Assembly (NCBI RefSeq): GCF_000738775.1
Contig: NZ_JPOC01000033.1
Location: 62,001-126,000, forward strand
DNA from: Prescottella defluvii
Lineage (GTDB): Bacteria; Actinomycetota; Actinomycetes; Mycobacteriales; Mycobacteriaceae
Direction of reading: 5' to 3'
DNA length: 64,000 bases
Below are positions 52,463-61,812 of this stretch, piece by piece. The notes below the pieces were generated by a model. That model did no database searches. It was not told the origin of the DNA and worked only from the letters and a program-made list of their open reading frames with translations. Within the stretch, counting starts at the first letter, position 1. Each line of letters opens with the position of its first letter. The position numbers and the translations under genes are program-made.

Positions 52463-53332
52463 TCACACCCAGTCCCCCGCGTGTACGGAGCCGAGGAGCT
52501 TGATCATCATGGCGTCGGGGACACGCTTGGTCGACGAGATCGAGCGCTGCGGTTCGCCGCCACCCTCGTTCGACATGCCGGCGACAACGCGCCGCGTGGC
52601 TTCGGTCAGCATCGGCCCGAGCCGGTCGAGGGCGTTCGGGCGGATACGGCCGGTGAGAGTCAATGCCGAATGGGTACCGTCGCTGTTCCGAAAAGCCTTC
52701 GCAGCTCCGCTGATTCCGACGAAGGCCTCTTCTCTCGCATGCCCGATGCCTCCCCGGCGCCGAGTTCGGTGCAGTTCGAGATGCAGTTCGGTCCTGGTCG
52801 GAATCGTCCACGCCGTGCGCTTGACGAGGGTCGCCGGAAGCAGCCTGTCGACGATCTCGGGTTCGTGCGACGCGAGTATGGCCTTACCGGCAGCAGTGGC
52901 GTGCAAGGGAAGCCGGGCACCGACGCGAGTCGGCACCGACGCAGCACCGCTCCCACCGATCTTGTCGAGCACGACCACGTGAGCTCCGTCCTCGACGCAC
53001 AGATGCGCCACCAGCCCGGTCTCGTCGGCCAGTGCCTGCAGCAACGGGGCAGCGGCGACGCGAAGTCGGAAGCGGTCCGTCGGTTCTCGCGCCGAGAGGA
53101 TGCCGCCACCGAGCATGTATCCGTCCTGAACCCGGCGCAGCCAGCCGAACCGGATCATCTCGTCGATGATGCGATGCGTCGTCGAGCGCGGAAGCCCCGA
53201 CGCGCTGGCGATGTCGCCACCGTTGAGGCAGGACTGCGGCGTCTCGAACGCCCTGACGATCATGGTCATCCGCTCGATCATCGACGTGCGGCGATCTTGT
53301 CGATCCCCGGCGACTTCGGTGGTGCCGACCAT
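52463..53332 (-). CDS. IclR-family transcriptional regulator
   Basis: 289-aa regulator. The N-terminal winged helix has GGDIASASGLPRSTTHRIIDEM and FGWLRRVQDGYMLG; the C-terminal effector domain has LHATAAGKAILASH and EEAFVGISGAAKAF. ATG 53332 with CGAGG upstream; longer frames are noise. It sits in the middle of the catabolic cluster. A palindrome 107 bases upstream of its start matches others in the cluster, so autoregulation and control of the cluster are likely. Confidence 0.9.
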   Translation of the reverse strand: MVGTTEVAGDRQDRRTSMIERMTMIVRAFETPQSCLNGGDIASASGLPRSTTHRIIDEMIRFGWLRRVQDGYMLGGGILSAREPTDRFRLRVAAAPLLQALADETGLVAHLCVEDGAHVVVLDKIGGSGAASVPTRVGARLPLHATAAGKAILASHEPEIVDRLLPATLVKRTAWTIPTRTELHLELHRTRRRGGIGHAREEAFVGISGAAKAFRNSDGTHSALTLTGRIRPNALDRLGPMLTEATRRVVAGMSNEGGGEPQRSISSTKRVPDAMMIKLLGSVHAGDWV

Positions 53333-53438
53333 TGATGCGCCTCGAGAACTGGTCGTGGGTGATGCGGTGTGCAGAACGATCTCCTCCCCGGTTGTGGAGA
53401 GGAACGATAGAGAGATCCGGCACGTGACACCCGCCACA

Positions 53439-53453
53439 TTCCACCCAGTGAGA
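53439..53453. promoter_or_regulatory. 15-bp palindrome (candidate IclR operator), site C
   Basis: TTCCACCCAGTGAGA in the 146-base gap 53333-53478 upstream of the IclR gene. Nine of its 15 positions equal site A, including the central CACCCAG. Confidence 0.5.
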
Positions 53454-53478
53454 ACGCGACGACAGATCGGTGAGGAGG

Positions 53479-54651
53479 TCAGAGGAAGACCAGTTCCTCC
53501 TCGATGTCCCTGCCCATTTCGCTCCGGCCGAACACCGCCAGCATGGGTTCGAGATCGTTGACCCGATGCGAGCAACCCACATGGACGTCCCGCCACGCAC
53601 GCTGCACCGGCGAATCCGTCGACAGGCAGGCGCGCCCCCCGAGGCGCACCAGTCGCTCGACCACGGTGAGGGCCAGTTCGCCGGCGAGTACCTGATCCCG
53701 CCGAGCCCGAGCCTGCAGTTCGACAGGTGTGTCGCGGGTGGTCGCCGCGATCACCTCGAGTTCCCGCGTGTTCCGGTCGAGGAGCATGACGGCCTGGTCG
53801 ATCTCGGCGGCACAACGCCCCACTGCCGCGGCGACACGTTCTTGCCCCGAACCCGTTCCTGCCGTGAGGGTGTCGGTCGGCGCGTCCTGCAGTTGCGCTA
53901 TCAGTGCCGCGTAGGCCGCCTCCGCCGCACCGATCAGCGGTACCGTCAGCGCCGTCGAGAACAGCGACGCGAGCGAATGCCGGTACAACGAACTGCGCGA
54001 CAGGCTTCCCCGGCGACTGGCGCGCACATTCCGTCGGCTCGTGCGATACACCCGATATGCCGGCACCGGGACATCGGTCATCCGGACGTCCGCGTTCGCG
54101 GCAGCGCGGAGTCCGACACACTCGGTGGCGTCCGTCATCTCCACGTCCGCACGGGGGACGAGTGCCAGTCCGTGTTCGACCGGGTCGCCTGCCTGGTTCA
54201 GGATCAGCGCTCCGACGAACACCCAGTCGCTCTCCGCGAGACCGGAGACGAACCGCCACTGGCCGGACAGTCGATAGCCGTCTCCGTGCGGACACAGTTG
54301 TCCGGTGTGCTGATAGGACGAGGCGACGAGACTGTCGGGGCCGGAGTTCCACACGTCGCTCTGTGCCCGCTCGTCGAACAGTCCCACCTGCCAGGAATTG
54401 ACCATGAGCGTGGCGGCGACCCAGCCGGTCGATGTGCATGCACGCGAAACGATTCGGACCACGTCGAATGCCTCGCTCGGCGTCGATTCGAGGCCCCCGA
54501 ACCCGGCCGGAGTCATCATCCGGAAGACGCCGATCTCGACGAGCGCGGCGATGGCCTCGGGCCGCAGCCGTCCGGTCCGGTCCGTCTGCCGGGCTCCGTC
54601 GGCGATCTCCCCGGCGGCGTCTCGAACGTGGTTCAACAGCGACGCTGACAT
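53479..54651 (-). CDS. HsaA-like flavin-dependent monooxygenase (acyl-CoA dehydrogenase fold)
   Basis: 390-aa group D flavoprotein. It follows HsaA (the ring hydroxylase of steroid breakdown) in STGWVAATLMVNSWQVGLFDERAQ, YRLSGQWRFVSGLAESDWVFVGA, VGLRAAANADVRM, ELQARARRDQV and QRAWRDVHVG. Needs reduced flavin from a reductase not seen here. ATG 54651 follows GAGGAG; the frame upstream is noise. Hydroxylation of a phenolic or keto intermediate is expected. Confidence 0.88.
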   Translation of the reverse strand: MSASLLNHVRDAAGEIADGARQTDRTGRLRPEAIAALVEIGVFRMMTPAGFGGLESTPSEAFDVVRIVSRACTSTGWVAATLMVNSWQVGLFDERAQSDVWNSGPDSLVASSYQHTGQLCPHGDGYRLSGQWRFVSGLAESDWVFVGALILNQAGDPVEHGLALVPRADVEMTDATECVGLRAAANADVRMTDVPVPAYRVYRTSRRNVRASRRGSLSRSSLYRHSLASLFSTALTVPLIGAAEAAYAALIAQLQDAPTDTLTAGTGSGQERVAAAVGRCAAEIDQAVMLLDRNTRELEVIAATTRDTPVELQARARRDQVLAGELALTVVERLVRLGGRACLSTDSPVQRAWRDVHVGCSHRVNDLEPMLAVFGRSEMGRDIEEELVFL

Positions 54652-54757
54652 CGTCGGCTCCTCATCGGCGAACGAACATTTGGATGAATCGGCAACCCAC
54701 CGGCACGCCGTGACTCCACATCTCACCCCAGAGGCCGACCGGCGTCCAGATTCGCCC

Positions 54758-54772
54758 TCCCGCTGGCTGAGA
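54758..54772. promoter_or_regulatory. 15-bp imperfect palindrome (candidate IclR operator), site B
   Basis: TCCCGCTGGCTGAGA in the 195-base divergent gap 54652-54846 between the HsaA-like and SDR genes. It resembles the reverse complement of site A (TCCCGCTGGGTGGGA), differing at two positions. Confidence 0.55.
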
Positions 54773-54846
54773 ACGACCGTGTCCGCGACGATCGCGGCGC
54801 TGGTTGAGTCGACCGCTGTAGGCAAGAACGAGAGAAGAGGTGGGAA

Positions 54847-55644
54847 GTGAATCGGCTTTCGGACAGGACGATCGTCGTCACCGGCGCGGCGAGCGGGATC
54901 GGCCGGGCCTGTGCGGTGCGCAGCGCCGAGGCCGGTGCGGCGGTCGTGGTTGCCGACCGGGACATGGGTGGGGCGCTCGAGGTGGCGTCCGCGATCTCGT
55001 CCGCAGGCGGGCAGGCACAGGCGTTCGAAGTCGACGTCACCGACACGGTGCGCTGCGAGGAGATGGCGGACTTCGCCGTCGAGTCGTTCGGCGGCCTCGA
55101 CGGCCTGATCGCCGCGGCGGGGATCAGCGCAGCATCCCAGCCCGGAGATCCCCTCGACCACGACGGACTCGGAGCAGGGCTCTCCTGGTCGACCGAGGTG
55201 TGGCATCGCGTCCTCGACATCAACCTCGACGGGCTCATGTACTGCAACCGTGCGGTGGCCCGGCACATGATCGCCTCGGGCAGCGGCGGATCCATCGTCA
55301 ACATCGCATCCATCTCCTCGGCCTGGACCAGCGGCAACGCCACGGCCTACTCCGTGTCGAAGTCCGGCGCATGGATGTTGACCAAGGCGCTGTCGATCGA
55401 ACTGGCCGAGTACGGAATTCGGGTCAACGCCGTCGGCCCCGGGTTCACGGAGACCCCGATGACGGCGACGACGCGCGCCGACGACTCCGCGTCGAAGAGC
55501 ATCCTCGAGCGCACACCGCTCGGCCGGTTCGGCCGCCCGGAGGAAATCGCCGACAGCGCAGTCTTTCTCAGCAGTGGCGAGGCCTCCTTCGTCACCGGCA
55601 CGATTCTGTACGTCGACGGCGGATTCAACGCCTACGCCCGCTGA
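54847..55644 (+). CDS. SDR-family oxidoreductase
   Basis: 265-aa classical short-chain dehydrogenase. NAD(P) motif TGAASGIG at 12-19, NIASIS with the catalytic serine, YSVSK as Tyr-x3-Lys, PGFTETPM and YVDGGFNAY at the end. GTG 54847 with AGAGGTGGG just upstream. Divergent from the HsaA-like gene, probably oxidising a hydroxyl of the same substrate. Confidence 0.92.
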   Translation: MNRLSDRTIVVTGAASGIGRACAVRSAEAGAAVVVADRDMGGALEVASAISSAGGQAQAFEVDVTDTVRCEEMADFAVESFGGLDGLIAAAGISAASQPGDPLDHDGLGAGLSWSTEVWHRVLDINLDGLMYCNRAVARHMIASGSGGSIVNIASISSAWTSGNATAYSVSKSGAWMLTKALSIELAEYGIRVNAVGPGFTETPMTATTRADDSASKSILERTPLGRFGRPEEIADSAVFLSSGEASFVTGTILYVDGGFNAYAR

Positions 55645-55752
55645 CGATCACGCCGATCACCCGTCCCGGGCCGCCGTCCGCGCCGTTGCGCTGCCGTCAC
55701 CGTTGGGCCTATCTTCGATCCAGGTGGTCTGATCTCCGGAAAGGGGCAGGCA

Positions 55753-56361
55753 ATGAACCTCGGATACCGGCTGGCGTATCGGCTCGGCTTCACACCCTGG
55801 GAGAACGCCGGCCGCAGCGTCTTCAGCCGGCAACTGGACCACCTCCTGGGCAGCGTTCGGCCACCCACCGAATCGGGCGCGGCAACGGCCCTCGACCTCG
55901 GCTGTGGCACCGGTGACCACGCGATCGAGCTGGCGATCCGCGGCTGGTCGGTCACCGCGGTGGACTCGGTCCCACTCGCGATCGAGCGAGCGCGCGCGAA
56001 ACTGCCCATCGCCGGCGCCGACGTGACGTTCGTGCTGGGCGACGTCACGAACCTGCCCGCGTACGTCGATCACGGGTACACCCTCGCCCTCGACGTCGGA
56101 TGCTTCCACGGCCTCACCGACGCGCAGCGCACCGCGTACGGCAACGGCCTGACCGCGGTCACCACACCCGGTGCGCAGCTGCTGATGTTCGCGTTCTCAC
56201 CCGGCCACCGCGGCCCGCTGCCCCGGGGCGCGGCGCGGGCCGATGTCGAGCGGGCCCTCGGCGGCTGGACCGTCGTCGGGGACGAACCCATGGACGCCTC
56301 GAGCGCGCCGGGCATCCTCGCGAAGGCCGAACCCAGATTCTTCCGCCTGGTCCGCAACTGA
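55753..56361 (+). CDS. Class I SAM-dependent methyltransferase
   Basis: 202-aa Rossmann methyltransferase. SAM-binding motif I is ALDLGCGTGDHAIELA, with VTAVDSVPLAIERAR (motif II) and LALDVGCFHGL (motif IV). ATG 55753 follows AAAGGGG. The gene lies 108 bases after the SDR gene and ends at a strong hairpin; relation to the catabolic genes is uncertain. Confidence 0.9.
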   Translation: MNLGYRLAYRLGFTPWENAGRSVFSRQLDHLLGSVRPPTESGAATALDLGCGTGDHAIELAIRGWSVTAVDSVPLAIERARAKLPIAGADVTFVLGDVTNLPAYVDHGYTLALDVGCFHGLTDAQRTAYGNGLTAVTTPGAQLLMFAFSPGHRGPLPRGAARADVERALGGWTVVGDEPMDASSAPGILAKAEPRFFRLVRN

Positions 56362-56364
56362 CGA

Positions 56365-56399
56365 AGCGGCCCACCACATCGTCGATGTGGTGGGCCGCT
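56365..56399. terminator. 16-bp hairpin between convergent genes
   Basis: Perfect stem 56365-56380 with 56384-56399 and a three-base loop, right after the methyltransferase stop and 33 bases below the convergent KstD-like stop. Confidence 0.85.
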
Positions 56400-56431
56400 C
56401 CGAAGGGCGTCAGGCCTGGATCAGTCCCGGA

Positions 56432-58138
56432 TCAGTCCTTGATCGTCCGCTCCGCGGCGTCGCGCGCCGCGATGTAACCGAACACGAGACCCTGGCCGAT
56501 CGTCGCGCCCGCGCCCGGGTAGGTGTGCCCGAACGCGTTGGCCGCCGTGTTGCCGATGGCGTACAGGCCCTCGACCGGGGTGCCGTCCTCGCGCACGACA
56601 CGGGCGTGTTCGTCGGCCTGGACGCCGCCACAGGTGCCGAGGTCGCTCAGCGTCATCTTCACCGCGTAGAGCGGCCCGTTCGTCAGCGGCCGCAGGTTGG
56701 GATTCGGCTGCTGCGTGGGATCGCCGTAGTAGCGGTCGTAGGCGCTCTGGCCCCGCCGGAAGTCGCTGTCGGTCCCGGTGGCCGCGTCCTCGTTAAACTT
56801 TCGGAACGTCTCCGCGAACGCCTCCACCGGCAGCCCGACCTTGCGTGCCAGTTCGGCCGGATCGGACGCCTGGTGCGCGATGCCCGCCTTGTACCACGAC
56901 TCCGGGAGCGGCTGACGCGGGAACAGCCCGGCCGCGAAGATGTAGCTGTTGCGGTACTTCTGGTCGAACACGATCCACATCGACTCGACGGGGTCACCGG
57001 CGCGCTCGCGTTCGAGGACCTTCTGACCGTAGGACATGTAGTCGATGGATTCGTTGATGAACCGGCGACCGGTGTGGTCGACGATGAACGATCCGGGGAG
57101 CGAGCGCTCGGCGAGCAGGACGGTCGGCGGACGCCCGGGCAGGGCCGCCACGGCGGGGAACCACCACGACTGGTCCATCAGGTCGGTCGTCGCACCGATT
57201 TCCTGGGCCAGCTTGATCGCGTCACCGGTGTTGCCTTCCGCACCGAGGCTCTCGTGCTCACCGAGTTGCTCGGACTGGTACTTGTGTCGCATCGCCATGT
57301 CGTGGTCGAAGCCACCGGCCGCCAGCACCACGCCGCGGCGCGCGGTCACGGTGACCTCGCGGCCGCCCTGCTCGACGACGGCACCGGTGACCCGGCCGCC
57401 CTCGGTGATCAGCCGCACCAGTGCGGTCTCGGTCCACACAGGGATCCCAGCACGCACCACGCCCGCGAACAGGCCCGCGGCCAGCGCGCGCCCACCGGCC
57501 ATGTACTCGCGGCGCAGCGCGAGGCCGCCGACGCCCTGGGCGAGACGCTTGACGATCCGCGAGATGCCCTTGGTGGGCACCCGCGCCATGAGGTTCATCC
57601 ACTTGTAGTCGGCGCCGGTGGTCGGCATAGGCAACTGCGCCTCCATCAGACCGGGGCGCAGACGCGGCCGCTCGGCTCCGAGGACCGAGGCGTCGAACGG
57701 GAGGCACTCACAGGTGCGCCCGATCGCCGATCCGCCGGGCAGTTCGGGGTGGTAGTCCGAGTAGCCCTCCGCCCAGAAGAACTTCATCGGGGTGGTGCGC
57801 TGCAGCAACTCGACGGTGGCCGCCGCGTTGTCGACGAAGGCCTTGCCCCGCTCGGCGGGCGCGGTGCCACCGACGACGGCATCGACATAGGTCTGTGCTC
57901 GCTCGCGGGAGTCGCCGGCGCCGGCCTCACGCAGGATCGGATTGTCGGGCAGCCAGAAGGCGCCGCCCGAGCGGGCCGTCGATCCGCCGACGTACTCGGT
58001 CTTCTCGACGATGAGCGCGGACAGTCCCAGCTCCTTCGCCGCCAGGGCAGCGGCCATGCCGGTGCCGGAACCGACCACGAGCAGGTCGACGGTGATGTCG
58101 TGCGCGGTGGGTGCTGCCGCTGCAGGACTGATAGCCAT
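56432..58138 (-). CDS. KstD-like FAD-dependent 3-ketosteroid delta-1-dehydrogenase family protein
   Basis: 568-aa flavoprotein. FAD motif VVGSGTGMAAALAAKELGL (from residue 21) and GGSTARSGGAFWLPDNP are typical of the KstD family. Near the C-terminus GHTYPGAGATIG places a Tyr and a Gly four residues apart as in the KstD active site; YMSYG may give a second active-site Tyr. ATG 58138 has GAAGGAG. True delta-1 activity against delta-4 dehydrogenase or fumarate-reductase-like activity needs assay. Divergent from the SDR pair over a promoter with two IclR-type boxes. Confidence 0.88.
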   Translation of the reverse strand: MAISPAAAAPTAHDITVDLLVVGSGTGMAAALAAKELGLSALIVEKTEYVGGSTARSGGAFWLPDNPILREAGAGDSRERAQTYVDAVVGGTAPAERGKAFVDNAAATVELLQRTTPMKFFWAEGYSDYHPELPGGSAIGRTCECLPFDASVLGAERPRLRPGLMEAQLPMPTTGADYKWMNLMARVPTKGISRIVKRLAQGVGGLALRREYMAGGRALAAGLFAGVVRAGIPVWTETALVRLITEGGRVTGAVVEQGGREVTVTARRGVVLAAGGFDHDMAMRHKYQSEQLGEHESLGAEGNTGDAIKLAQEIGATTDLMDQSWWFPAVAALPGRPPTVLLAERSLPGSFIVDHTGRRFINESIDYMSYGQKVLERERAGDPVESMWIVFDQKYRNSYIFAAGLFPRQPLPESWYKAGIAHQASDPAELARKVGLPVEAFAETFRKFNEDAATGTDSDFRRGQSAYDRYYGDPTQQPNPNLRPLTNGPLYAVKMTLSDLGTCGGVQADEHARVVREDGTPVEGLYAIGNTAANAFGHTYPGAGATIGQGLVFGYIAARDAAERTIKD

Positions 58139-58203
58139 GAGTGCTCCTTCGCCTGGTTGTGGGAGCACGATAAGGAGATCCGGCGCCCCCCGACAGGCGG
58201 CGG

Positions 58204-58240
58204 TCCCATTCGGCGGGAGAACGGGTCCCGGCCAGTGGAA
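58204..58240. promoter_or_regulatory. Two tandem 15-bp palindromes (candidate IclR operators), sites D1 and D2
   Basis: D1 TCCCATTCGGCGGGA (58204-58218) and D2 TCCCGGCCAGTGGAA (58226-58240), 22 bases apart centre to centre, so on the same DNA face. They lie in the 220-base divergent gap 58139-58358 between the KstD-like gene and the SDR pair. The half-sites TCCCRCY and TTCCACY recur at sites A and C. Confidence 0.6.
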
Positions 58241-58358
58241 TCGGGGGCGTTTTTGCGACCCACGTCACACCATACTCGGGCCATCTCGTCTGAACGGACC
58301 ACCGATCAGGCAGGCCATTTCCCGAAACGTCGGGATCGAAACACGAAGGGACCGATCA

Positions 58359-59156
58359 ATGATCGACGCAGCGAAGTACGGGCCGTGGGCCGTCATTGCG
58401 GGTGGCTCGGAGGGTGTCGGCGAGGAGTTCGCCGTCCAACTCGCCGAGGCCGGACTGAACCTGGTGCTCCTGGCCCGCAAGCCCGAACCGCTCGAGGCCG
58501 CCGCCGAGAAGGCCCGCGCCAAGGGCGTCGAGGTCCGGACGCTGTCGGTCGACCTCACCGCCGCGGACATGCTCGACAAGATCCGCAGCGTCACCGACGG
58601 CCTCGAGGTGGGCCTGCTCGTGTACAACGCGGGCGCCAACACCTACGGCCACGAGTTCGTCACCGGCGACCTGGACCGGTTCCAGCAGGTCATCGACCTC
58701 AACATCACCGGACAGCTCAAGCTGATCCAGCACTTCGGCGCACCGATGACGGAGCGCCGGCGCGGCGGCCTGCTGCTCGTCGGCTCGATGGCAGGCTTCC
58801 TGGGCTCGGCCCAGATCAGCATCTATGCGGGCGTGAAGTCGTTCTGCCGCACCTTCGCCGAGGGCCTGTGGCTCGAAATGCGCGAGTACGACGTCGACGT
58901 CCTCGAGATGGTCCTGGGCGTCACCCGGACCCCCGCGATGGCCCGCGCCGGGCTCAACATGGACATCCCCGGCCTCAACGTCTCGGAACCCGCCGACGTC
59001 GCGGCCCAGGCTCTCGCCAACCTCGGCAACGGCCCGGTGGTGGTCGCGAAGGGCAACGAGGTGGCCGTCGAGAAGCGCAGCGGTGGCGACCGCGCCAAGA
59101 TGCTGCTGGCCGCGCAGGCCGCCTCGAAGGCGATGCTTCCGCCGGAATCCAAGTAG
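58359..59156 (+). CDS. SDR-family oxidoreductase, tandem copy 1
   Basis: 265-aa SDR of an atypical class. Cofactor motif GGSEGVG at residues 15-21, YNAGANTYG, active-site YAGVKSF (Tyr-x3-Lys) and a following FAEGLWLEMREYDVDV. ATG 58359 after AAGGGA. Copy 2 follows after 61 bases with the same length and near-identical middle part. Family members are often annotated as oxidoreductases of steroid or fatty-acid metabolism. Confidence 0.9.
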   Translation: MIDAAKYGPWAVIAGGSEGVGEEFAVQLAEAGLNLVLLARKPEPLEAAAEKARAKGVEVRTLSVDLTAADMLDKIRSVTDGLEVGLLVYNAGANTYGHEFVTGDLDRFQQVIDLNITGQLKLIQHFGAPMTERRRGGLLLVGSMAGFLGSAQISIYAGVKSFCRTFAEGLWLEMREYDVDVLEMVLGVTRTPAMARAGLNMDIPGLNVSEPADVAAQALANLGNGPVVVAKGNEVAVEKRSGGDRAKMLLAAQAASKAMLPPESK

Positions 59157-59217
59157 CCCGCCGCACCACGAAAAGCATCTACTGCAAGGCAGATTCGAAC
59201 GACGAGGGGATCGGATC

Positions 59218-60015
59218 ATGATCGACATCGCCAAGTACGGGCCGTGGGCCGTCATCGCGGGTGGCTCGGAGGGTGTCGGGGCGGAACTCGCGGTCCAACT
59301 CGCCGAGGCCGGACTGAACCTCGTCCTGCTGGCGCGTAAGCCCGAACCGCTCGAGGCCACCGCGGAGCGCGCACGCGCGAACGGCGTCGAGGTGCGCACG
59401 CTGTCCGTCGACCTCACCGAGGCGGATGTTCTCGACAAGATCCGCACTGTCACGGACGATCTCGAGGTGGGCCTGCTCGTGTACAACGCGGGCGCCAACA
59501 CCTACGGCCACGAGTTCGTCACCGGCGACCTGGACCGGTTCCAGCAGGTCATCGACCTCAACATCACCACTTCGCTGAAGCTGATCCAGCACTTCGGCGC
59601 CCCGATGAAGGAGCGCCGGCGCGGTGGCCTGATGTTGATGGGTTCGATGCAGGGCCTGACCGGGTCGGTACGGATCAGCATCTATGCGGGCGTGAAATCG
59701 TTCTGCCGCACCTTCGCAGAGGGCCTGTGGCTCGAAATGCGCGAGTACGACGTCGACGTCCTCGAGATGGTCCTGGGCGTCACCCGCTCCCCCGCGATGG
59801 AGCGCGCCGGGCTCAACATGGACATCCCGGGCCTGCATGTCTCCGAGCCGGCCGACGTGGCCGCACAGGCCGTGGCGAACATCGGGAACGGCCCTGTCTT
59901 CGTGACGAAGGGCAACGAGGAGAAGGCCGAGCGCCGCAGCGGCGGTGACCGCATCCAGATCCTGCTCGACGCGCACGACGAGGCGCTGCTGATGCTTCCA
60001 CCGGAAACGGTGTAG
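59218..60015 (+). CDS. SDR-family oxidoreductase, tandem copy 2
   Basis: 265-aa paralogue of the preceding gene. Same GGSEGVG cofactor motif and YAGVKSF catalytic pair, but the segment before them is GSMQGLTGSVRIS in place of GSMAGFLGSAQIS, and the tail differs (KAERRSGGDRIQILLDAHDE). ATG 59218 with GAGGGG upstream. Differences at the substrate loop suggest separate substrates, such as two stereoisomers or two ring positions. Confidence 0.9.
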   Translation: MIDIAKYGPWAVIAGGSEGVGAELAVQLAEAGLNLVLLARKPEPLEATAERARANGVEVRTLSVDLTEADVLDKIRTVTDDLEVGLLVYNAGANTYGHEFVTGDLDRFQQVIDLNITTSLKLIQHFGAPMKERRRGGLMLMGSMQGLTGSVRISIYAGVKSFCRTFAEGLWLEMREYDVDVLEMVLGVTRSPAMERAGLNMDIPGLHVSEPADVAAQAVANIGNGPVFVTKGNEEKAERRSGGDRIQILLDAHDEALLMLPPETV

Positions 60016-60027
60016 TTACAGCGCTTT

Positions 60028-60061
60028 CCGGGTTCGGTCGCGCCGGCGCGACCGAACCCGG
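60028..60061. terminator. 15-bp hairpin between convergent SDR genes
   Basis: Perfect stem 60028-60042 with 60047-60061, CCGG loop, between the stop of SDR copy 2 and the convergent SDR stop at 60080. Confidence 0.85.
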
Positions 60062-60079
60062 ATCTCGTTCCAAGGGCTG

Positions 60080-61003
60080 TCAGCGGCCGACGAGCCGCTC
60101 GGACAGCTCCCACAGTTTCTCGGCGGTCGCCGGATCCACGGCGTGGTCCGACGCGCGGCCGATGGCGCAGTCGGCGAGATAGGCGCCGCCCGCCGGGACG
60201 AGTTCGGGTGCTGTCGCCGCCCACACCGACGTCGCGGCCGCGGCCGGGATCGACTTGAGGTTCGTCAGCAGGCCCGGCTTGCCGGCACTCATCGCCTTCA
60301 TCTCCGCGAAATCGTCCCGGGACATGTGCCGGGACAGCCCGGTCGCGCACACACCGGGGTGCACGGCGAAGGCGTGGACCCCTCCGTCCGCATACCGCTG
60401 CTGCAGTTCGACGGTCATGAGCACGTTCGCCGCCTTGGACTGTGCGTACGCGACGAACTTGTCGTACGGCCGCTCGCGGAAGTTCGGATCCGCGAGATCC
60501 ACGGCGTGCGCGTGGTGCGCGTCCGACGACACCGTCACCACGCGCGACGCCGCGCCGGACCGCTCCGCCGCGGACTGCAGGTTCGGCAGCAGCAGCGTGG
60601 TGAGCAGGAAGTGGCCGAGATGGTTGGTCCCGAACTGCAACTCGAATCCGTCGGCTGTGCGCGCGAACGGGGTGTACATCACGCCGGCGTTGTTGATCAG
60701 CAGGTCGATCGGCTGCCCGTCCAGGCACTCGGCCGCGGCGCGGACGCTCGCCAGGTCGGTCAGGTCGAGTGCGGTGACGAGCAGCTCGGCACCGGGCACG
60801 ACTTCACGGATACCGTCCGCCACGACAGTGGCCGCGTCGCCGTCCCGGGCTGCGAGGATCACCGTCGCACCGGATGCGGCCAGCACCCGGGCAGTTTCCC
60901 CGCCGAGACCGCTCGTCGCCCCTGTCACCACTGCGGTCCGACCCGTCAGGTCGATGCCGTCGAGCACGTCATCGGTGACGGTCTCGGATCCGAAAACGTT
61001 CAT
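60080..61003 (-). CDS. SDR-family oxidoreductase (retinol dehydrogenase-like)
   Basis: 307-aa SDR. Motifs: [18 protein letters not shown] (cofactor), [42 protein letters not shown] (Ser) and [10 protein letters not shown] (Tyr-x3-Lys). ATG 61003 overlaps the enoyl-CoA hydratase stop by four bases (ATGA). It ends the LLM-hydratase-SDR operon. Oxidation of a hydroxyl made by the hydratase is a reasonable role. Confidence 0.92.
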   Translation of the reverse strand: MNVFGSETVTDDVLDGIDLTGRTAVVTGATSGLGGETARVLAASGATVILAARDGDAATVVADGIREVVPGAELLVTALDLTDLASVRAAAECLDGQPIDLLINNAGVMYTPFARTADGFELQFGTNHLGHFLLTTLLLPNLQSAAERSGAASRVVTVSSDAHHAHAVDLADPNFRERPYDKFVAYAQSKAANVLMTVELQQRYADGGVHAFAVHPGVCATGLSRHMSRDDFAEMKAMSAGKPGLLTNLKSIPAAAATSVWAATAPELVPAGGAYLADCAIGRASDHAVDPATAEKLWELSERLVGR

Positions 61004-61812
61004 TCCCAAGGCAATTCCTTCCAATCTGTGGATACCCGCGACGTCCACTCCGGTTCGCGTCGTTCGAGGAACGCCCGCACCCCCTCGGCGGCGTCGGCGC
61101 TGCCCATCACGCGATGATGGAGCCCGGTTTCGTAGTCGGCGACCTGCTGCGGCGTGAAACCGTATCGCGCACTGTCCCACAGCAGTCGCTTGCTCAGTGC
61201 CGCCGACATCGGTGCGACGTTGGTGACGATGTCCCGTGCCAGTTCCCGTGCGGCGGGGAGCACCTCGTCGGCGGGCAGGCTGCGACCGGCGATGCCCAAC
61301 CGCACCGCCTCGGGTCCGTCGAAGGTGCGTCCGGTCAACAAGATCTCCGCCGCCGCGGCCATGCCGGCTGCACGGGGAACCGTCCAGTGCGACATCGCAT
61401 CCGGAACGACACCGCGCCGCACCTGCGGGATCGCGTACTTGGCGTCGTCGGCCACGATGCGGATGTCGGCCTGCATCGCGATGGTGAGGCCGATCCCGAT
61501 GGCGTGCCCGTTCACCGCCGCGATCACCGGTTTGCGGAGCTCGAACGCAGGCGGGGTCACCGGGGAGGCGGTGAAGTCGTCGCGCGTGGGCGCGGCGAAG
61601 GTGTCCGGCCCCGGCGTCAGATCGGCGCCCGCACAGAACGCCGGGGGCGTGCCCGTGAGCACCAGTACGCGGACGTCGTCGTCCTCGTCGAGTTCGCGAT
61701 ACATCTGCCCCAGCAGCCGGCCCATCTCGCCGGTGAACGCGTTGCGCCGCTCGGGTCGGTCGAGCGTGAGCACCGCGACACCGTCGGCGACCTCGAGGCG
61801 GACGTCGCTCAC
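61000..61812 (-). CDS. Enoyl-CoA hydratase/isomerase
   Basis: 270-aa crotonase. [26 protein letters not shown] (oxyanion hole), [22 protein letters not shown] and [18 protein letters not shown] 61812 shares GTGA with the LLM gene. A true hydratase glutamate pair is not obvious, so isomerase or hydrolase activity remains possible. Part of a three-gene overlapped operon. Confidence 0.9.
   Translation of the reverse strand: MSDVRLEVADGVAVLTLDRPERRNAFTGEMGRLLGQMYRELDEDDDVRVLVLTGTPPAFCAGADLTPGPDTFAAPTRDDFTASPVTPPAFELRKPVIAAVNGHAIGIGLTIAMQADIRIVADDAKYAIPQVRRGVVPDAMSHWTVPRAAGMAAAAEILLTGRTFDGPEAVRLGIAGRSLPADEVLPAARELARDIVTNVAPMSAALSKRLLWDSARYGFTPQQVADYETGLHHRVMGSADAAEGVRAFLERREPEWTSRVSTDWKELPWE

Larger units (their letters stand above)
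58359..60015 (+). repeat. Tandem gene duplication of two 798-base SDR genes
   Basis: Units 58359-59156 and 59218-60015 have identical length and reading phase. Long stretches are identical at DNA level, for example around 58618-58705 against 59477-59564 and 58826-58930 against 59685-59789. Divergence is concentrated at the active-site loop (GSMAGFLGSAQ against GSMQGLTGSVR) and the C-terminus. Confidence 0.9.

Noticed and set aside
56243-59221. 992-codon open frame on the plus strand
   Set aside because: Mostly antisense to the KstD-like gene and out of frame over the first tandem SDR; no family similarity.
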